Assembly (NCBI GenBank): GCA_012522615.1
Contig: JAAYKB010000003.1
Location: 1-35,664, forward strand
Direction: 5' to 3'
Length of the DNA stretch: 35,664 bases
Source: Clostridiales bacterium
GTDB lineage: Bacteria > Bacillota > Clostridia > Oscillospirales > Acutalibacteraceae
Within the stretch, counting starts at the first letter, position 1; each line of letters opens with the position of its first letter. The position numbers were made by a program, and so were the translations under genes. Shown in pieces: positions 1 through 7,233 of this stretch. The notes under the pieces were generated by a model. The model ran no database searches and was not told the origin of the DNA. It saw only the letters and a list, made by a program, of their open reading frames with translations.

Positions 1-58
1 GGATAATACCGGCTGCGGCAAGACATACGGCTTTTTTTATTTGAAGCATGACGTTCAT
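1..58 (-). CDS. N-terminus of an exported protein, truncated by the window edge
   Basis: An ATG at 58 on the minus strand opens a frame that stays open to the left edge. The 19 visible residues begin MNVMLQIKKAVCLAAAGII, a positively charged start followed by a hydrophobic stretch, as in a signal peptide or membrane anchor. A second ATG at 49 is an alternative start. A GAAAGGCGG ribosome binding site lies upstream (about 67-75) and a sigma-A promoter further up (104-132). The product cannot be identified from so little sequence. Confidence 0.6.
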   Translation of the reverse strand, partial: MNVMLQIKKAVCLAAAGII

Positions 59-103
59 TGAAAAATTCCGCCTTTCGGTTGCTTTTTGTATAGGGTTGCA
101 TAT

Positions 104-132
104 ATTTTACCATAATTAAAATTTAAAGGCAA
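104..132 (-). promoter_or_regulatory. Sigma-A-type promoter of the truncated left-edge gene
   Basis: On the minus strand TTGCCT (132-127) and TAAAAT (109-104) are separated by exactly 17 bases. It points to the exported-protein start at 58 and is divergent from the leader-RNA promoter at 186. Confidence 0.6.
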
Positions 133-185
133 ATTATTGCCGAAACACTTTTATTTTTTATATTGACAAAATTCATCAAATAATA

Positions 186-214
186 TTGACAACGCGGCTC
201 TTGGATAGTATACT
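186..214 (+). promoter_or_regulatory. Consensus sigma-A promoter of the leader RNA and polyamine operon
   Basis: TTGACA (186-191), a 17-base spacer and TATACT (209-214) make an almost perfect housekeeping promoter. Transcription should start near 221, some 450 bases before speD. This implies a very long leader or a separate RNA gene. Confidence 0.85.
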
Positions 215-220
215 CCTAAC

Positions 221-645
221 TGATGCCCCAAGAGGAGCAGAGTTTTGGATTGTGTATGCGGCTTTTGCGTATGCAATCAGGCTGTTTTAAAATTTTGGAT
301 TAAAACAGCAGCAAGAAATTGACCATTCCTTTTTAAGGATTTAAGGCCATACGGACAGCCGGGTCAACTGCCGATCGCAGCTTTAAGGCTGCATTATTGA
401 TTGAGTTAAACTCAAATTTTATAAGTTGGTTACTTCATAACCATGTGTATTCGGTACACAACACTTGTGAAACGGTCAATAAGAGTGGTAAAAGTAAGTT
501 CTTGCTATATAGACTCTGACAACTCTGCATTGTGGATAATAACGTGAGCCTTTGCTCATTACTAAATAAAACACGTTTTGTAGATTACGTACTCAAGTGA
601 TTTGTGGTTAGAATACCATTATATCACTTGGGTTTCCTTATTTTA
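221..645 (+). ncRNA. Long structured leader or non-coding RNA upstream of speD, family unknown
   Basis: About 425 bases between a consensus promoter and speD contain no convincing ORF but many exact complementary pairs. Local hairpins: 248-259/267-278; 281-290/300-309; 327-331/335-339; 377-381/388-392; 401-406/410-415; 428-432/438-442; 444-449/455-460; 545-549/554-558. Long-range helices: GCAGAGTT 237-244 with AACTCTGC 521-528; GCAAGAA 311-317 with TTCTTGC 499-505; and, stacked on it, ATTGACC 318-324 with GGTCAAT 474-480. These nest into a closed multibranch architecture. A terminator-like hairpin (592-632) ends it. I could not match it to tmRNA, RNase P RNA, 6S RNA, OLE or a known riboswitch from memory; large clostridial RNAs such as the raiA motif remain to be tested. 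It may be an independent RNA, or a cis-regulator of the polyamine genes with partial read-through. Confidence 0.75.
592..645 (+). terminator. Terminator-like hairpin between the leader RNA and speD
   Basis: CAAGTGAT (594-601) pairs with ATCACTTG (623-630), with an inner TGTGGT/ACCAT helix (603-618), followed by a T-rich run (633-644). speD starts only 26 bases later, so it probably attenuates transcription of the operon or ends a free RNA. Confidence 0.6.
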
Positions 646-670
646 ATCAGATATGAGAGGATACGGCGCC

Positions 671-1456
671 ATGGAAAATAAGCTGAAGCTTTATGGATTC
701 AACAACCTTACAAAATCATTGAGCTTTAATATTTACGATATTTGCTACGCAAAAAGCGAACGCGAGCAAAAGGATTATATAGCTTATATTGATGAGCAGT
801 ATAATTCGGAAAGACTTACTAATATTATGTTTAACCTGACTGAAATGATCGGGGCGCATGTCCTTAACATTTCAAAGCAGGATTATGAGCCGCAGGGTGC
901 GAGCGTTACCTTTTTGATTGCCGAGGAGAAGATGCTCGGGGCGATTGACGGTAAGCCGGAGATACTCAAGCCAGAAACGGTGGTTGCCCATCTTGATAAA
1001 AGCCATGTCACGGTACACACATATCCCGAATTTCATCCCGATACCAGTATCGCGACCTTTCGCGTGGATATTGACGTTGCGACATGTGGCGAGATTACGC
1101 CTTTGAGCACCCTGGATTATTTGATCGGCAGCTTTGATTCGGATATAATTACAATGGATTACCGCGTCAGGGGCTTTACCCGCGATGTGGAGGGTAAAAA
1201 GCTGTTTATGGACCACCCCATGACCTCGATTCAGGAATATATAGACAGCTCAATCCTGAGTAAATATGACGCTATTGATATTAATGTGTATCAGAGCAAC
1301 CTGTTTCACACAAAGATGATGATTAAGGAAGTCGATTTGAAGAACTACCTGTTCAACACCGATGTATATGAGTTGCCGCCCAAGACAAGGCTGCAGATTA
1401 CAAACAGCCTGAGGCAGGAAATGATTGAGATTTTCAGCGGTGCTAATGTATATTGA
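671..1456 (+). CDS. speD: S-adenosylmethionine decarboxylase proenzyme (E. coli-type SpeD)
   Basis: Makes decarboxylated S-adenosylmethionine, the aminopropyl donor for spermidine synthase. The 261-residue length fits the long E. coli-type class rather than the short Bacillus SpeH class. The self-cleavage site is seen in LDKSHVTVHTYPE (about residues 108-120). Ser111 should become the pyruvoyl cofactor; His116 and Cys near 143 (VATCGEITPL) are the usual processing and catalytic residues of the family. The start is set at ATG 671 because GAGAGG (655-660) precedes it at good spacing; an upstream in-frame ATG at 653 has no ribosome binding site. First gene of the polyamine operon, directly behind the structured leader RNA. 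Confidence 0.96.
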   Translation: MENKLKLYGFNNLTKSLSFNIYDICYAKSEREQKDYIAYIDEQYNSERLTNIMFNLTEMIGAHVLNISKQDYEPQGASVTFLIAEEKMLGAIDGKPEILKPETVVAHLDKSHVTVHTYPEFHPDTSIATFRVDIDVATCGEITPLSTLDYLIGSFDSDIITMDYRVRGFTRDVEGKKLFMDHPMTSIQEYIDSSILSKYDAIDINVYQSNLFHTKMMIKEVDLKNYLFNTDVYELPPKTRLQITNSLRQEMIEIFSGANVY

Positions 1457-1489
1457 ACTTTTAGGTGTGATGAAAGGGACGGCCGAGTT

Positions 1490-2938
1490 ATGGGTGAGTT
1501 ATCACAAAACCGCGCCCCGATAGCCGAGGCGCTGGAACAATTCAGAAGAATGAGGGTCGTTCCGTTTGACGTTCCGGGTCACAAGCGGGGCAGGGGGAAC
1601 CGCGAGCTTACCGAGTTTCTGGGCGAGCGCTGCATGTCGCTCGACGTGAATTCCATGAAGCCGCTCGATAATCTCACCCATCCCACCACGGTTATACGGG
1701 AGGCCGAGGAGTTGGCAGCGGAGGCGTTCGGCGCAGGATATGCCTTCTTTATGGTCGCCGGAACCACCTCGTGCGTACAGACCATGATTCTGGCCACCTG
1801 TCAAAAGGGCGATAAGATAATACTGCCCCGAAACGTGCATCGAAGCGCCATCAACGCCTTGATACTGTGCGGGGCGGTTCCTATATATGTCAATCCCGCA
1901 ATGAACCATGAGCTTGGAATTTCCCTGGGCATGTCGATTGAGAATGTGGAGCGCGCAATCACGGAAAATCCGGACGCAAAAGCCATATTTGTGAACAATC
2001 CGACTTATTACGGGATTTGCTCCAACCTGAAAGCCATTACCGAGCTTGCGCACAGGTATGGCATGAAGGTGTTGGTCGACGAGGCACACGGAACGCATTT
2101 TTATTTTGGTAATCAGCTACCGATAAGCGCAATGGCGGCGGGGGCGGATATGGCTTCGGTAAGCATGCACAAATCGGGCGGCTCGCTGACGCAAAGCTCG
2201 TTTTTGCTTACCGGAAAGAATATAAACAAGGACGCGGTGCGTCAGATTATCAACCTCACCCAGACGACAAGCGGTTCGTATCTTCTCCTTGCAAGCCTTG
2301 ACCTGTCGAGAAAAAGGCTGGCTCTGGACGGCGAGCGGATTTTTGACAAGGTGAACGAGATGGCGCAGTATGCCCGCAACGAGATAAACGATATCGGCCG
2401 ATACTATGCCTACAGCAGGGAGCTTATTAACAACGACACCATCTTTGATTATGACAAGACAAAGCTGTCGATAAACACGCTTAATATCGGGCTTGCCGGT
2501 ATTGAAGTATATGATATCCTGCGCGACGAATATGATATTCAGATTGAATTCGGCGATATCGGCAACATACTTGCATATATCTCCGTGGGTGACAGCTACA
2601 AGGACATCGAGCGGCTGGTGGGAGCTCTTTCAGAGATTGCGCGCCGTTACGGCAGGGACAAGGCCGGAATGATGCGGCATGAATATATCAGTCCGCGCGT
2701 CGCGGTAACCCCGCAGAAGGCTTTTTACGCCGACAAGCAGCCCCTGCCGATTGCCGAGAGCAGCGGCAGGATAAGCGGGGAGTTCGTGATGAGCTATCCG
2801 CCCGGAATCCCGATTCTTGCACCCGGTGAGGAAATCACGCCCGAGATTATCGAATATATTAATTATGCGAAGGAAAAGGGGTGCTTTTTGACTGGCACCC
2901 AAGACCTGAAGGTGGAAACAATCAGGGTTTTGAAGTGA
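1490..2938 (+). CDS. speA: PLP-dependent Orn/Lys/Arg decarboxylase, probably biosynthetic arginine decarboxylase
   Basis: A 482-residue fold-type I decarboxylase, the size of Bacillus SpeA. The PLP-binding lysine is Lys228 in SVSMHKSGGSLTQS, and the cofactor-ring aspartate is Asp197 in VDEAHGTHF. The N-terminal DVPGHKRG (27-34) and the C-terminal substrate-entry domain match the family. Lysine, ornithine and arginine decarboxylases of this family cannot be told apart by eye. The adjacent agmatinase gene argues that the substrate is arginine and the product agmatine. The gene lies 33 bases after speD with GAAAGGGA (about 1470-1477) as ribosome binding site. Confidence 0.92.
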   Translation: MGELSQNRAPIAEALEQFRRMRVVPFDVPGHKRGRGNRELTEFLGERCMSLDVNSMKPLDNLTHPTTVIREAEELAAEAFGAGYAFFMVAGTTSCVQTMILATCQKGDKIILPRNVHRSAINALILCGAVPIYVNPAMNHELGISLGMSIENVERAITENPDAKAIFVNNPTYYGICSNLKAITELAHRYGMKVLVDEAHGTHFYFGNQLPISAMAAGADMASVSMHKSGGSLTQSSFLLTGKNINKDAVRQIINLTQTTSGSYLLLASLDLSRKRLALDGERIFDKVNEMAQYARNEINDIGRYYAYSRELINNDTIFDYDKTKLSINTLNIGLAGIEVYDILRDEYDIQIEFGDIGNILAYISVGDSYKDIERLVGALSEIARRYGRDKAGMMRHEYISPRVAVTPQKAFYADKQPLPIAESSGRISGEFVMSYPPGIPILAPGEEITPEIIEYINYAKEKGCFLTGTQDLKVETIRVLK

Positions 2939-2978
2939 CCCATAAGACGGCTGCCCGCTTGGGAAAGGAGTGAATCTC

Positions 2979-3839
2979 TTGGAATTATGGTATTCGGAAA
3001 GGCATACGCCGAACGTAAAGCTGTCCATCAAGGTTGATCGTCAGATTTTCAGCGGAAAAAGCGATTTTCAGTCCATAGAAGTAATGGAATCGCCCGAGTT
3101 CGGACGTTTTCTGACCATTGACGGATATATGATGCTGACCGAAAAGGATGAATTCATCTACCATGAGATGATTGTACATCCGGCCATGGCGGTCCACCCG
3201 GAGGCAAAGAGAATTTTGGTGATTGGGGCGGGCGACGGCGGTGTTGTCCGCGAGCTTGTCAACTATCCGTTTGTCGAGCATATCGATCTGGTGGACATTG
3301 ACGAGATGGTGATTGAGGTATGCAAGAAATACCTTCCCCAGACGGCCTGCTGTCTTGATGACGAAAGGGTCAGCATCCATATCCAGGACGGTTTGAAATT
3401 CATCCGCAGATGCAAGGACGAATATGACGTCATTATTGTGGATTCTACAGACCCGTTCGGGCCCGGCGAGGGCTTGTTTACAAAGGAATTCTACGGAAAC
3501 TGCTTTAAAGCGCTCAAAGAAGACGGCATAATGGTCAACCAGCACGAAAGCCCCTTTTATCCCGAGGACGCTATTGCCATGCAGAGGGCGCACAAGCGGA
3601 TTGTGGAATCCTTTCCGATAAGCAGGGTTTATCAGGCGCATATACCGACCTACCCGTCGGGGCACTGGCTTTTCGGCTTTGCGTCGAAGAAGTATCATCC
3701 GATATTCGATTTCGACGCCGGACGCTGGCGCGGCTTGGGTATAAAGACGCGGTATTACAATACCCAGCTACATGTCGGAAGCTTTGCCCTGCCGAATTAT
3801 GTTGAAGAGCTGCTGGAGGATGTGGAAGAGGTTGAATGA
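2979..3839 (+). CDS. speE: Spermidine synthase (polyamine aminopropyltransferase)
   Basis: Transfers the aminopropyl group from decarboxylated SAM to putrescine. The 286-residue protein shows the Rossmann methyltransferase-like core: VIGAGDGGVVREL near residues 82-94, the acidic donor-site segment DLVDIDE, and VDSTDPFGPGEGLFTKEFY, whose first Asp is the family's catalytic base. The N-terminus ELWYSERHTPNVKLS is typical. The start is TTG 2979 because AAAGGAG (2964-2970) lies 8 bases upstream; the GTG at 2970 overlaps that site. The end overlaps the speB start by 8 bases, suggesting translational coupling. Since this operon has a second spermidine route, the acceptor could instead be agmatine or spermidine. 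Confidence 0.94.
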   Translation: MELWYSERHTPNVKLSIKVDRQIFSGKSDFQSIEVMESPEFGRFLTIDGYMMLTEKDEFIYHEMIVHPAMAVHPEAKRILVIGAGDGGVVRELVNYPFVEHIDLVDIDEMVIEVCKKYLPQTACCLDDERVSIHIQDGLKFIRRCKDEYDVIIVDSTDPFGPGEGLFTKEFYGNCFKALKEDGIMVNQHESPFYPEDAIAMQRAHKRIVESFPISRVYQAHIPTYPSGHWLFGFASKKYHPIFDFDAGRWRGLGIKTRYYNTQLHVGSFALPNYVEELLEDVEEVE

Positions 3840-4695
3840 TTTAAGAAGAAATGCAGAAACTTTTATCGGATGCGAAGCCGGGTACGCCGAAGCGGATATC
3901 GTCATTTTCGGCGCGCCTTTTGATTCTACCACCTCATACCGCCCCGGTACGCGGTTTGCTACAAAGGCAATCCGCGGCGAATCATTTGGTATTGAAACCT
4001 ACAGTCCGTATCAGGACGCGGATTTGTCGGACGCAAGGATATTTGACGCGGGTGATCTGGAGCTGAGCTTCGGCGACCCGAAGCCGGTTTTGGAGGCCAT
4101 TGAAAGGTTTGCTGCGGGGATACTCGACGACGGAAAGCTTCCGGTTATGATTGGCGGGGAGCATCTTGTGACGTTGGGGGCGGTTGCTGCCGCCGCAAAG
4201 AGGCTAGATAATCTTCACATCCTGCATTTTGACGCCCATGCCGACCTGAGGGATGATTATCTCGGCACAAGGCTTTCACATGCGGCAGTCATGCGTCGCG
4301 TATGGGAGCTTGTGGGCGATAACCGTATATTTCAGTTCGGTATACGCTCGGGGGACAAAACCGAGTTTATCTGGGCAAAAGACCATGTGAGGATGAACAG
4401 GTTCAACTTCAACGGTCTTGAGGACACGGTAAAAGCCCTTGAGGGCAAGCCGGTCTATCTGACGATTGACCTTGATGTGCTTGACCCGTCGGAGTTTCCC
4501 GGTACGGGTACTCCCGAGGCGGGCGGCGTTGGCTTTAGCCAGCTGCTGGACGCTGTTATGAAGGCCGGCAGTCTTAATATTGTCGGCTGCGATATAAACG
4601 AGCTATGTCCTGTATATGACCAGAGCGGGGCGTCAACCGCTCTGGCGTGCAAGCTGCTGCGGGAGTTGCTTTTGGTGTTGGGCATAAAGCGCTAA
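3832..4695 (+). CDS. speB: Agmatinase (ureohydrolase family)
   Basis: Hydrolyses agmatine to putrescine and urea, completing putrescine synthesis from arginine. All binuclear manganese ligands are visible: His111 (GGEHLVTLG), Asp134/His136/Asp138 (HFDAHADLRD) and Asp213/Asp215 (TIDLDVLDPSEFPGTGTPE). The 287-residue length is normal. TTG 3832 is the likely start: it lies just before the speE stop (3837-3839) with purine-rich GGAGGA/GGAAGAG upstream, and the protein then aligns from residue 1. The longer frame back to 3772 codes for unrelated sequence inside speE. An aminopropylagmatine ureohydrolase role, as in Thermus, is the alternative. Confidence 0.94.
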   Translation: MNDLRRNAETFIGCEAGYAEADIVIFGAPFDSTTSYRPGTRFATKAIRGESFGIETYSPYQDADLSDARIFDAGDLELSFGDPKPVLEAIERFAAGILDDGKLPVMIGGEHLVTLGAVAAAAKRLDNLHILHFDAHADLRDDYLGTRLSHAAVMRRVWELVGDNRIFQFGIRSGDKTEFIWAKDHVRMNRFNFNGLEDTVKALEGKPVYLTIDLDVLDPSEFPGTGTPEAGGVGFSQLLDAVMKAGSLNIVGCDINELCPVYDQSGASTALACKLLRELLLVLGIKR

Positions 4696-4731
4696 CCGCG
4701 CCCGCAAAAATATGTTTTGGAGGTTTATATC

Positions 4732-5931
4732 ATGGGAAAAGCTTTGATAATCGGATGCGGCGGGGTTGCGAGCGTTGCAATTCATAAATGCTGCCAGAAC
4801 AGCGAGGTTTTTGAGGAAATAATGATTGCGAGCCGCACAAAAAGCAAGTGCGACGCATTGAAAGAAAAGCTGGACGGTGGCAAGACAAAAATCTATACCG
4901 CGCGGGTTGACGCCGATAATGTGGACGAGCTTATCGCTCTTATAGACGGCTTTAAGCCGGACGTGGTGCTGAACCTTGCCCTGCCTTATCAGGATTTAAC
5001 CATTATGGACGCCTGCCTTGCGACAGGGACGAATTATCTTGACACTGCGAATTACGAGCCGCCCGACACCGCAAAATTCGAATATAAATGGCAGTGGGCG
5101 TATCGCGACAGGTTCAAGAAGGCGGGTATAACCGCGCTCCTGGGGAGCGGGTTTGATCCGGGGGTGACCGGTGTGTTTTCCGCCTATGCCCAGAAGCACC
5201 TGTTTGATGAAATCCATGAAATTGATATTCTCGACGCAAATGCCGGAGATCACGGTTATCCTTTCGCTACAAACTTTAATCCGGAGATAAATATACGCGA
5301 GGTTACTGCCAAGGGAAGCTACTGGGAGAACGGAAAATGGATCGAAACCGAGCCGATGGAGATAAAGCGGGTTTATAATTTCCCCGAAATCGGCGAAAAG
5401 GATATCTACCTTTTGCATCACGAGGAGTTGGAGTCGCTTGCACTCAACATCAAGGGAGTCAGGCGAATACGCTTCTTTATGACTTTTGGACAGAGTTATC
5501 TGACCCATCTTAAATGCCTTGAAAATGTCGGTATGACCTCGATTGAACCGATTATGTTTGAGGGCAGACCCGTTGTGCCGCTGCAGTTCCTCAAGGCGGT
5601 GCTTCCCGACCCGGCGACCCTCGGACCCCGTACGCGCGGCAAGACAAACATCGGATGTATTTTCAAGGGGATTAAAGACGGCAAGCCCCGCACGCATTAT
5701 ATCTATAACGTGTGCGACCATCAGGAATGTTATCGCGAGGTAGGCTCGCAGGCTATTTCCTATACGACCGGAGTTCCCGCAATGATCGGGGCGATGATGC
5801 TGATGACAAAAACATGGGACAAGCCGGGGGTATATAATATAGAAGAGTTTGATCCCGATCCCTTTATGGACGCCCTCAATAAATGGGGGCTTCCGTGGCA
5901 GCAGATTGAGAATCCGGAGCTTGTGGACTGA
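4732..5931 (+). CDS. Carboxyspermidine (carboxynorspermidine) dehydrogenase, saccharopine dehydrogenase family
   Basis: Condenses putrescine with aspartate semialdehyde and reduces the imine with NADPH to carboxyspermidine, the first step of the alternative spermidine pathway. The 399-residue protein starts MGKALIIGCGGVASVAIHKC, a dinucleotide-binding glycine-rich loop. It continues with LLGSGFDPGVTGVFSAYAQK (about 138-157), characteristic of the Lys1-like family. ATG 4732 has GGAGG at 4719-4723. The gene is paired with the decarboxylase at 6073, as in Campylobacter and many gut bacteria, which fixes the call over saccharopine dehydrogenase. Confidence 0.92.
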   Translation: MGKALIIGCGGVASVAIHKCCQNSEVFEEIMIASRTKSKCDALKEKLDGGKTKIYTARVDADNVDELIALIDGFKPDVVLNLALPYQDLTIMDACLATGTNYLDTANYEPPDTAKFEYKWQWAYRDRFKKAGITALLGSGFDPGVTGVFSAYAQKHLFDEIHEIDILDANAGDHGYPFATNFNPEINIREVTAKGSYWENGKWIETEPMEIKRVYNFPEIGEKDIYLLHHEELESLALNIKGVRRIRFFMTFGQSYLTHLKCLENVGMTSIEPIMFEGRPVVPLQFLKAVLPDPATLGPRTRGKTNIGCIFKGIKDGKPRTHYIYNVCDHQECYREVGSQAISYTTGVPAMIGAMMLMTKTWDKPGVYNIEEFDPDPFMDALNKWGLPWQQIENPELVD

Positions 5932-5956
5932 TTATACTGAAGATTAACGGAGCAAA

Positions 5957-6013
5957 GGACTCCCTCGTTTTGCTGCCGACCCGTAAAAAGGGGCCGGTAT
6001 GCCGGAGGGAGTC
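5957..6013 (+). repeat. Intercistronic stem-loop between the dehydrogenase and decarboxylase genes
   Basis: GACTCCCTC (5958-5966) and GAGGGAGTC (6005-6013) are exact inverted repeats, with an inner imperfect helix CCGACCC/GGGGCCGG. TTACTTAATATTTT follows, so this could be a weak terminator, an attenuator or a processing/stability element that sets a different level for the downstream gene. Confidence 0.6.
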
Positions 6014-6072
6014 TTACTTAATATTTTGAAGGCACGAAGTTTGCGGACTGCCCGAAAGGAATGGCCATAACC

Positions 6073-7209
6073 ATGGAGATTAATTTTGATATATATAAGC
6101 TTGAAACGCCGTATATAATCGTGGATGAGGCAAGGCTTATCCGCAATCTTGAAATACTCAAGGGCGTGATTGACCGTACCGGATGCAAAATCCTGCTGGC
6201 CCAAAAGGCCTTTTCGATGTTTTCGCTCTATCCGAAAATCCGTCAGTATCTGCACGGGACGACGGCGAGCGGGCTTTATGAGGCAAAGCTGGGATTTGAG
6301 GAAATGGGGGGCGAAACGCACATATACTCGCCCGCATTTGACGAAAGGGAATTCACCGAAATTGCGGTCATATGCAATCATATTGTGTTCAACTCGTTTG
6401 CGCAATGGGAGAAATTCGGGAAGATTGCCTTGGATGCGGGGTGCCGCTGCGGAATACGTATAAATCCTGAATATTCCACACAGCAGCATGAGATATATGA
6501 CCCATGTGCTCCCGCCTCCCGTCTCGGGGTTCCGATAAGCGGGTTCGGCGGGGAACTGCCGGACGGGATAAGCGGTCTGCATTTTCATACCCTGTGCGAG
6601 CAGAACGCGGACGCTCTTATTAAGACCCTTGCCGCTGTCGAAGAGAAATTTGGCAGATATCTTCCAGGGCTTCAATGGCTCAACTTCGGAGGGGGGCATC
6701 ATATTACACGGGAGGATTATGATGTCGAGGCGCTGGTCGCGGAGATAAACAGGGTTCAGGAGAAATATGATCTGACCGTATATCTCGAGCCGGGGGAGGC
6801 GGTTGTGCTGAATGCGGGTTATCTAGTGGCTTCGGTACGGGAGATCATCGATTACGGCACGCCGATTGCCATACTCGACACGTCTGCTGCCTGCCATATG
6901 CCGGATGTTCTTGAAATGCCGTACCGCCCGCCGCTTCTTGACAGCGGGATGCCGGGCGAAAAGGAATACACCTATAAGCTCGGCGGAACTACCTGTCTGG
7001 CGGGCGATATAATCGGTGCCTATTCCTTTGATAAGCCGCTTTCCGAGGGTGACAGGCTGGTGTTCGGGGATATGGCGCACTATACCATGGTGAAAACCAA
7101 TACGTTTAACGGCATGAAGCTGCCGTCGATTGCTATTGCCGGAGCGGACGGCGAGATAAGGCTTGTTAAATCGTTCGGATATGAGAATTTTAAAGCAAGG
7201 CTGTCATAA
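6073..7209 (+). CDS. nspC: Carboxyspermidine (carboxynorspermidine) decarboxylase
   Basis: PLP-dependent, alanine-racemase-fold decarboxylase that turns carboxyspermidine into spermidine. Lys45 in LLAQKAFSMFS is the expected cofactor lysine. HFHTLCEQN, FGGGHH and EPGEAVV follow the family pattern for phosphate binding and the active site. The 378-residue length matches Campylobacter CASDC. ATG 6073 is preferred because AAAGGA (6055-6060) abuts the earlier in-frame ATG at 6061. The C-terminal AGDIIGAYSFDKPL region supplies the catalytic residues of the second subunit in the family. Last step of the second spermidine route in this operon. Confidence 0.93.
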   Translation: MEINFDIYKLETPYIIVDEARLIRNLEILKGVIDRTGCKILLAQKAFSMFSLYPKIRQYLHGTTASGLYEAKLGFEEMGGETHIYSPAFDEREFTEIAVICNHIVFNSFAQWEKFGKIALDAGCRCGIRINPEYSTQQHEIYDPCAPASRLGVPISGFGGELPDGISGLHFHTLCEQNADALIKTLAAVEEKFGRYLPGLQWLNFGGGHHITREDYDVEALVAEINRVQEKYDLTVYLEPGEAVVLNAGYLVASVREIIDYGTPIAILDTSAACHMPDVLEMPYRPPLLDSGMPGEKEYTYKLGGTTCLAGDIIGAYSFDKPLSEGDRLVFGDMAHYTMVKTNTFNGMKLPSIAIAGADGEIRLVKSFGYENFKARLS

Positions 7210-7233
7210 AAAAGAAGAGAAAGGGGCAAGGAA

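Noticed and set aside
221..645. tmRNA, RNase P RNA, 6S RNA or group I/II intron as identity of the leader
   Set aside because: None of the signature segments (tRNA-like ends, GAGGAAAGTCC, intron domain V or P7 core) is present.
653..670. Upstream ATG of speD at 653
   Set aside because: No Shine-Dalgarno before it; ATG 671 has one and gives the family-standard N-terminus.
5944..6702. 252-residue minus-strand ORF
   Set aside because: Covers the intercistronic hairpin and the antisense of nspC; no motif, no promoter.
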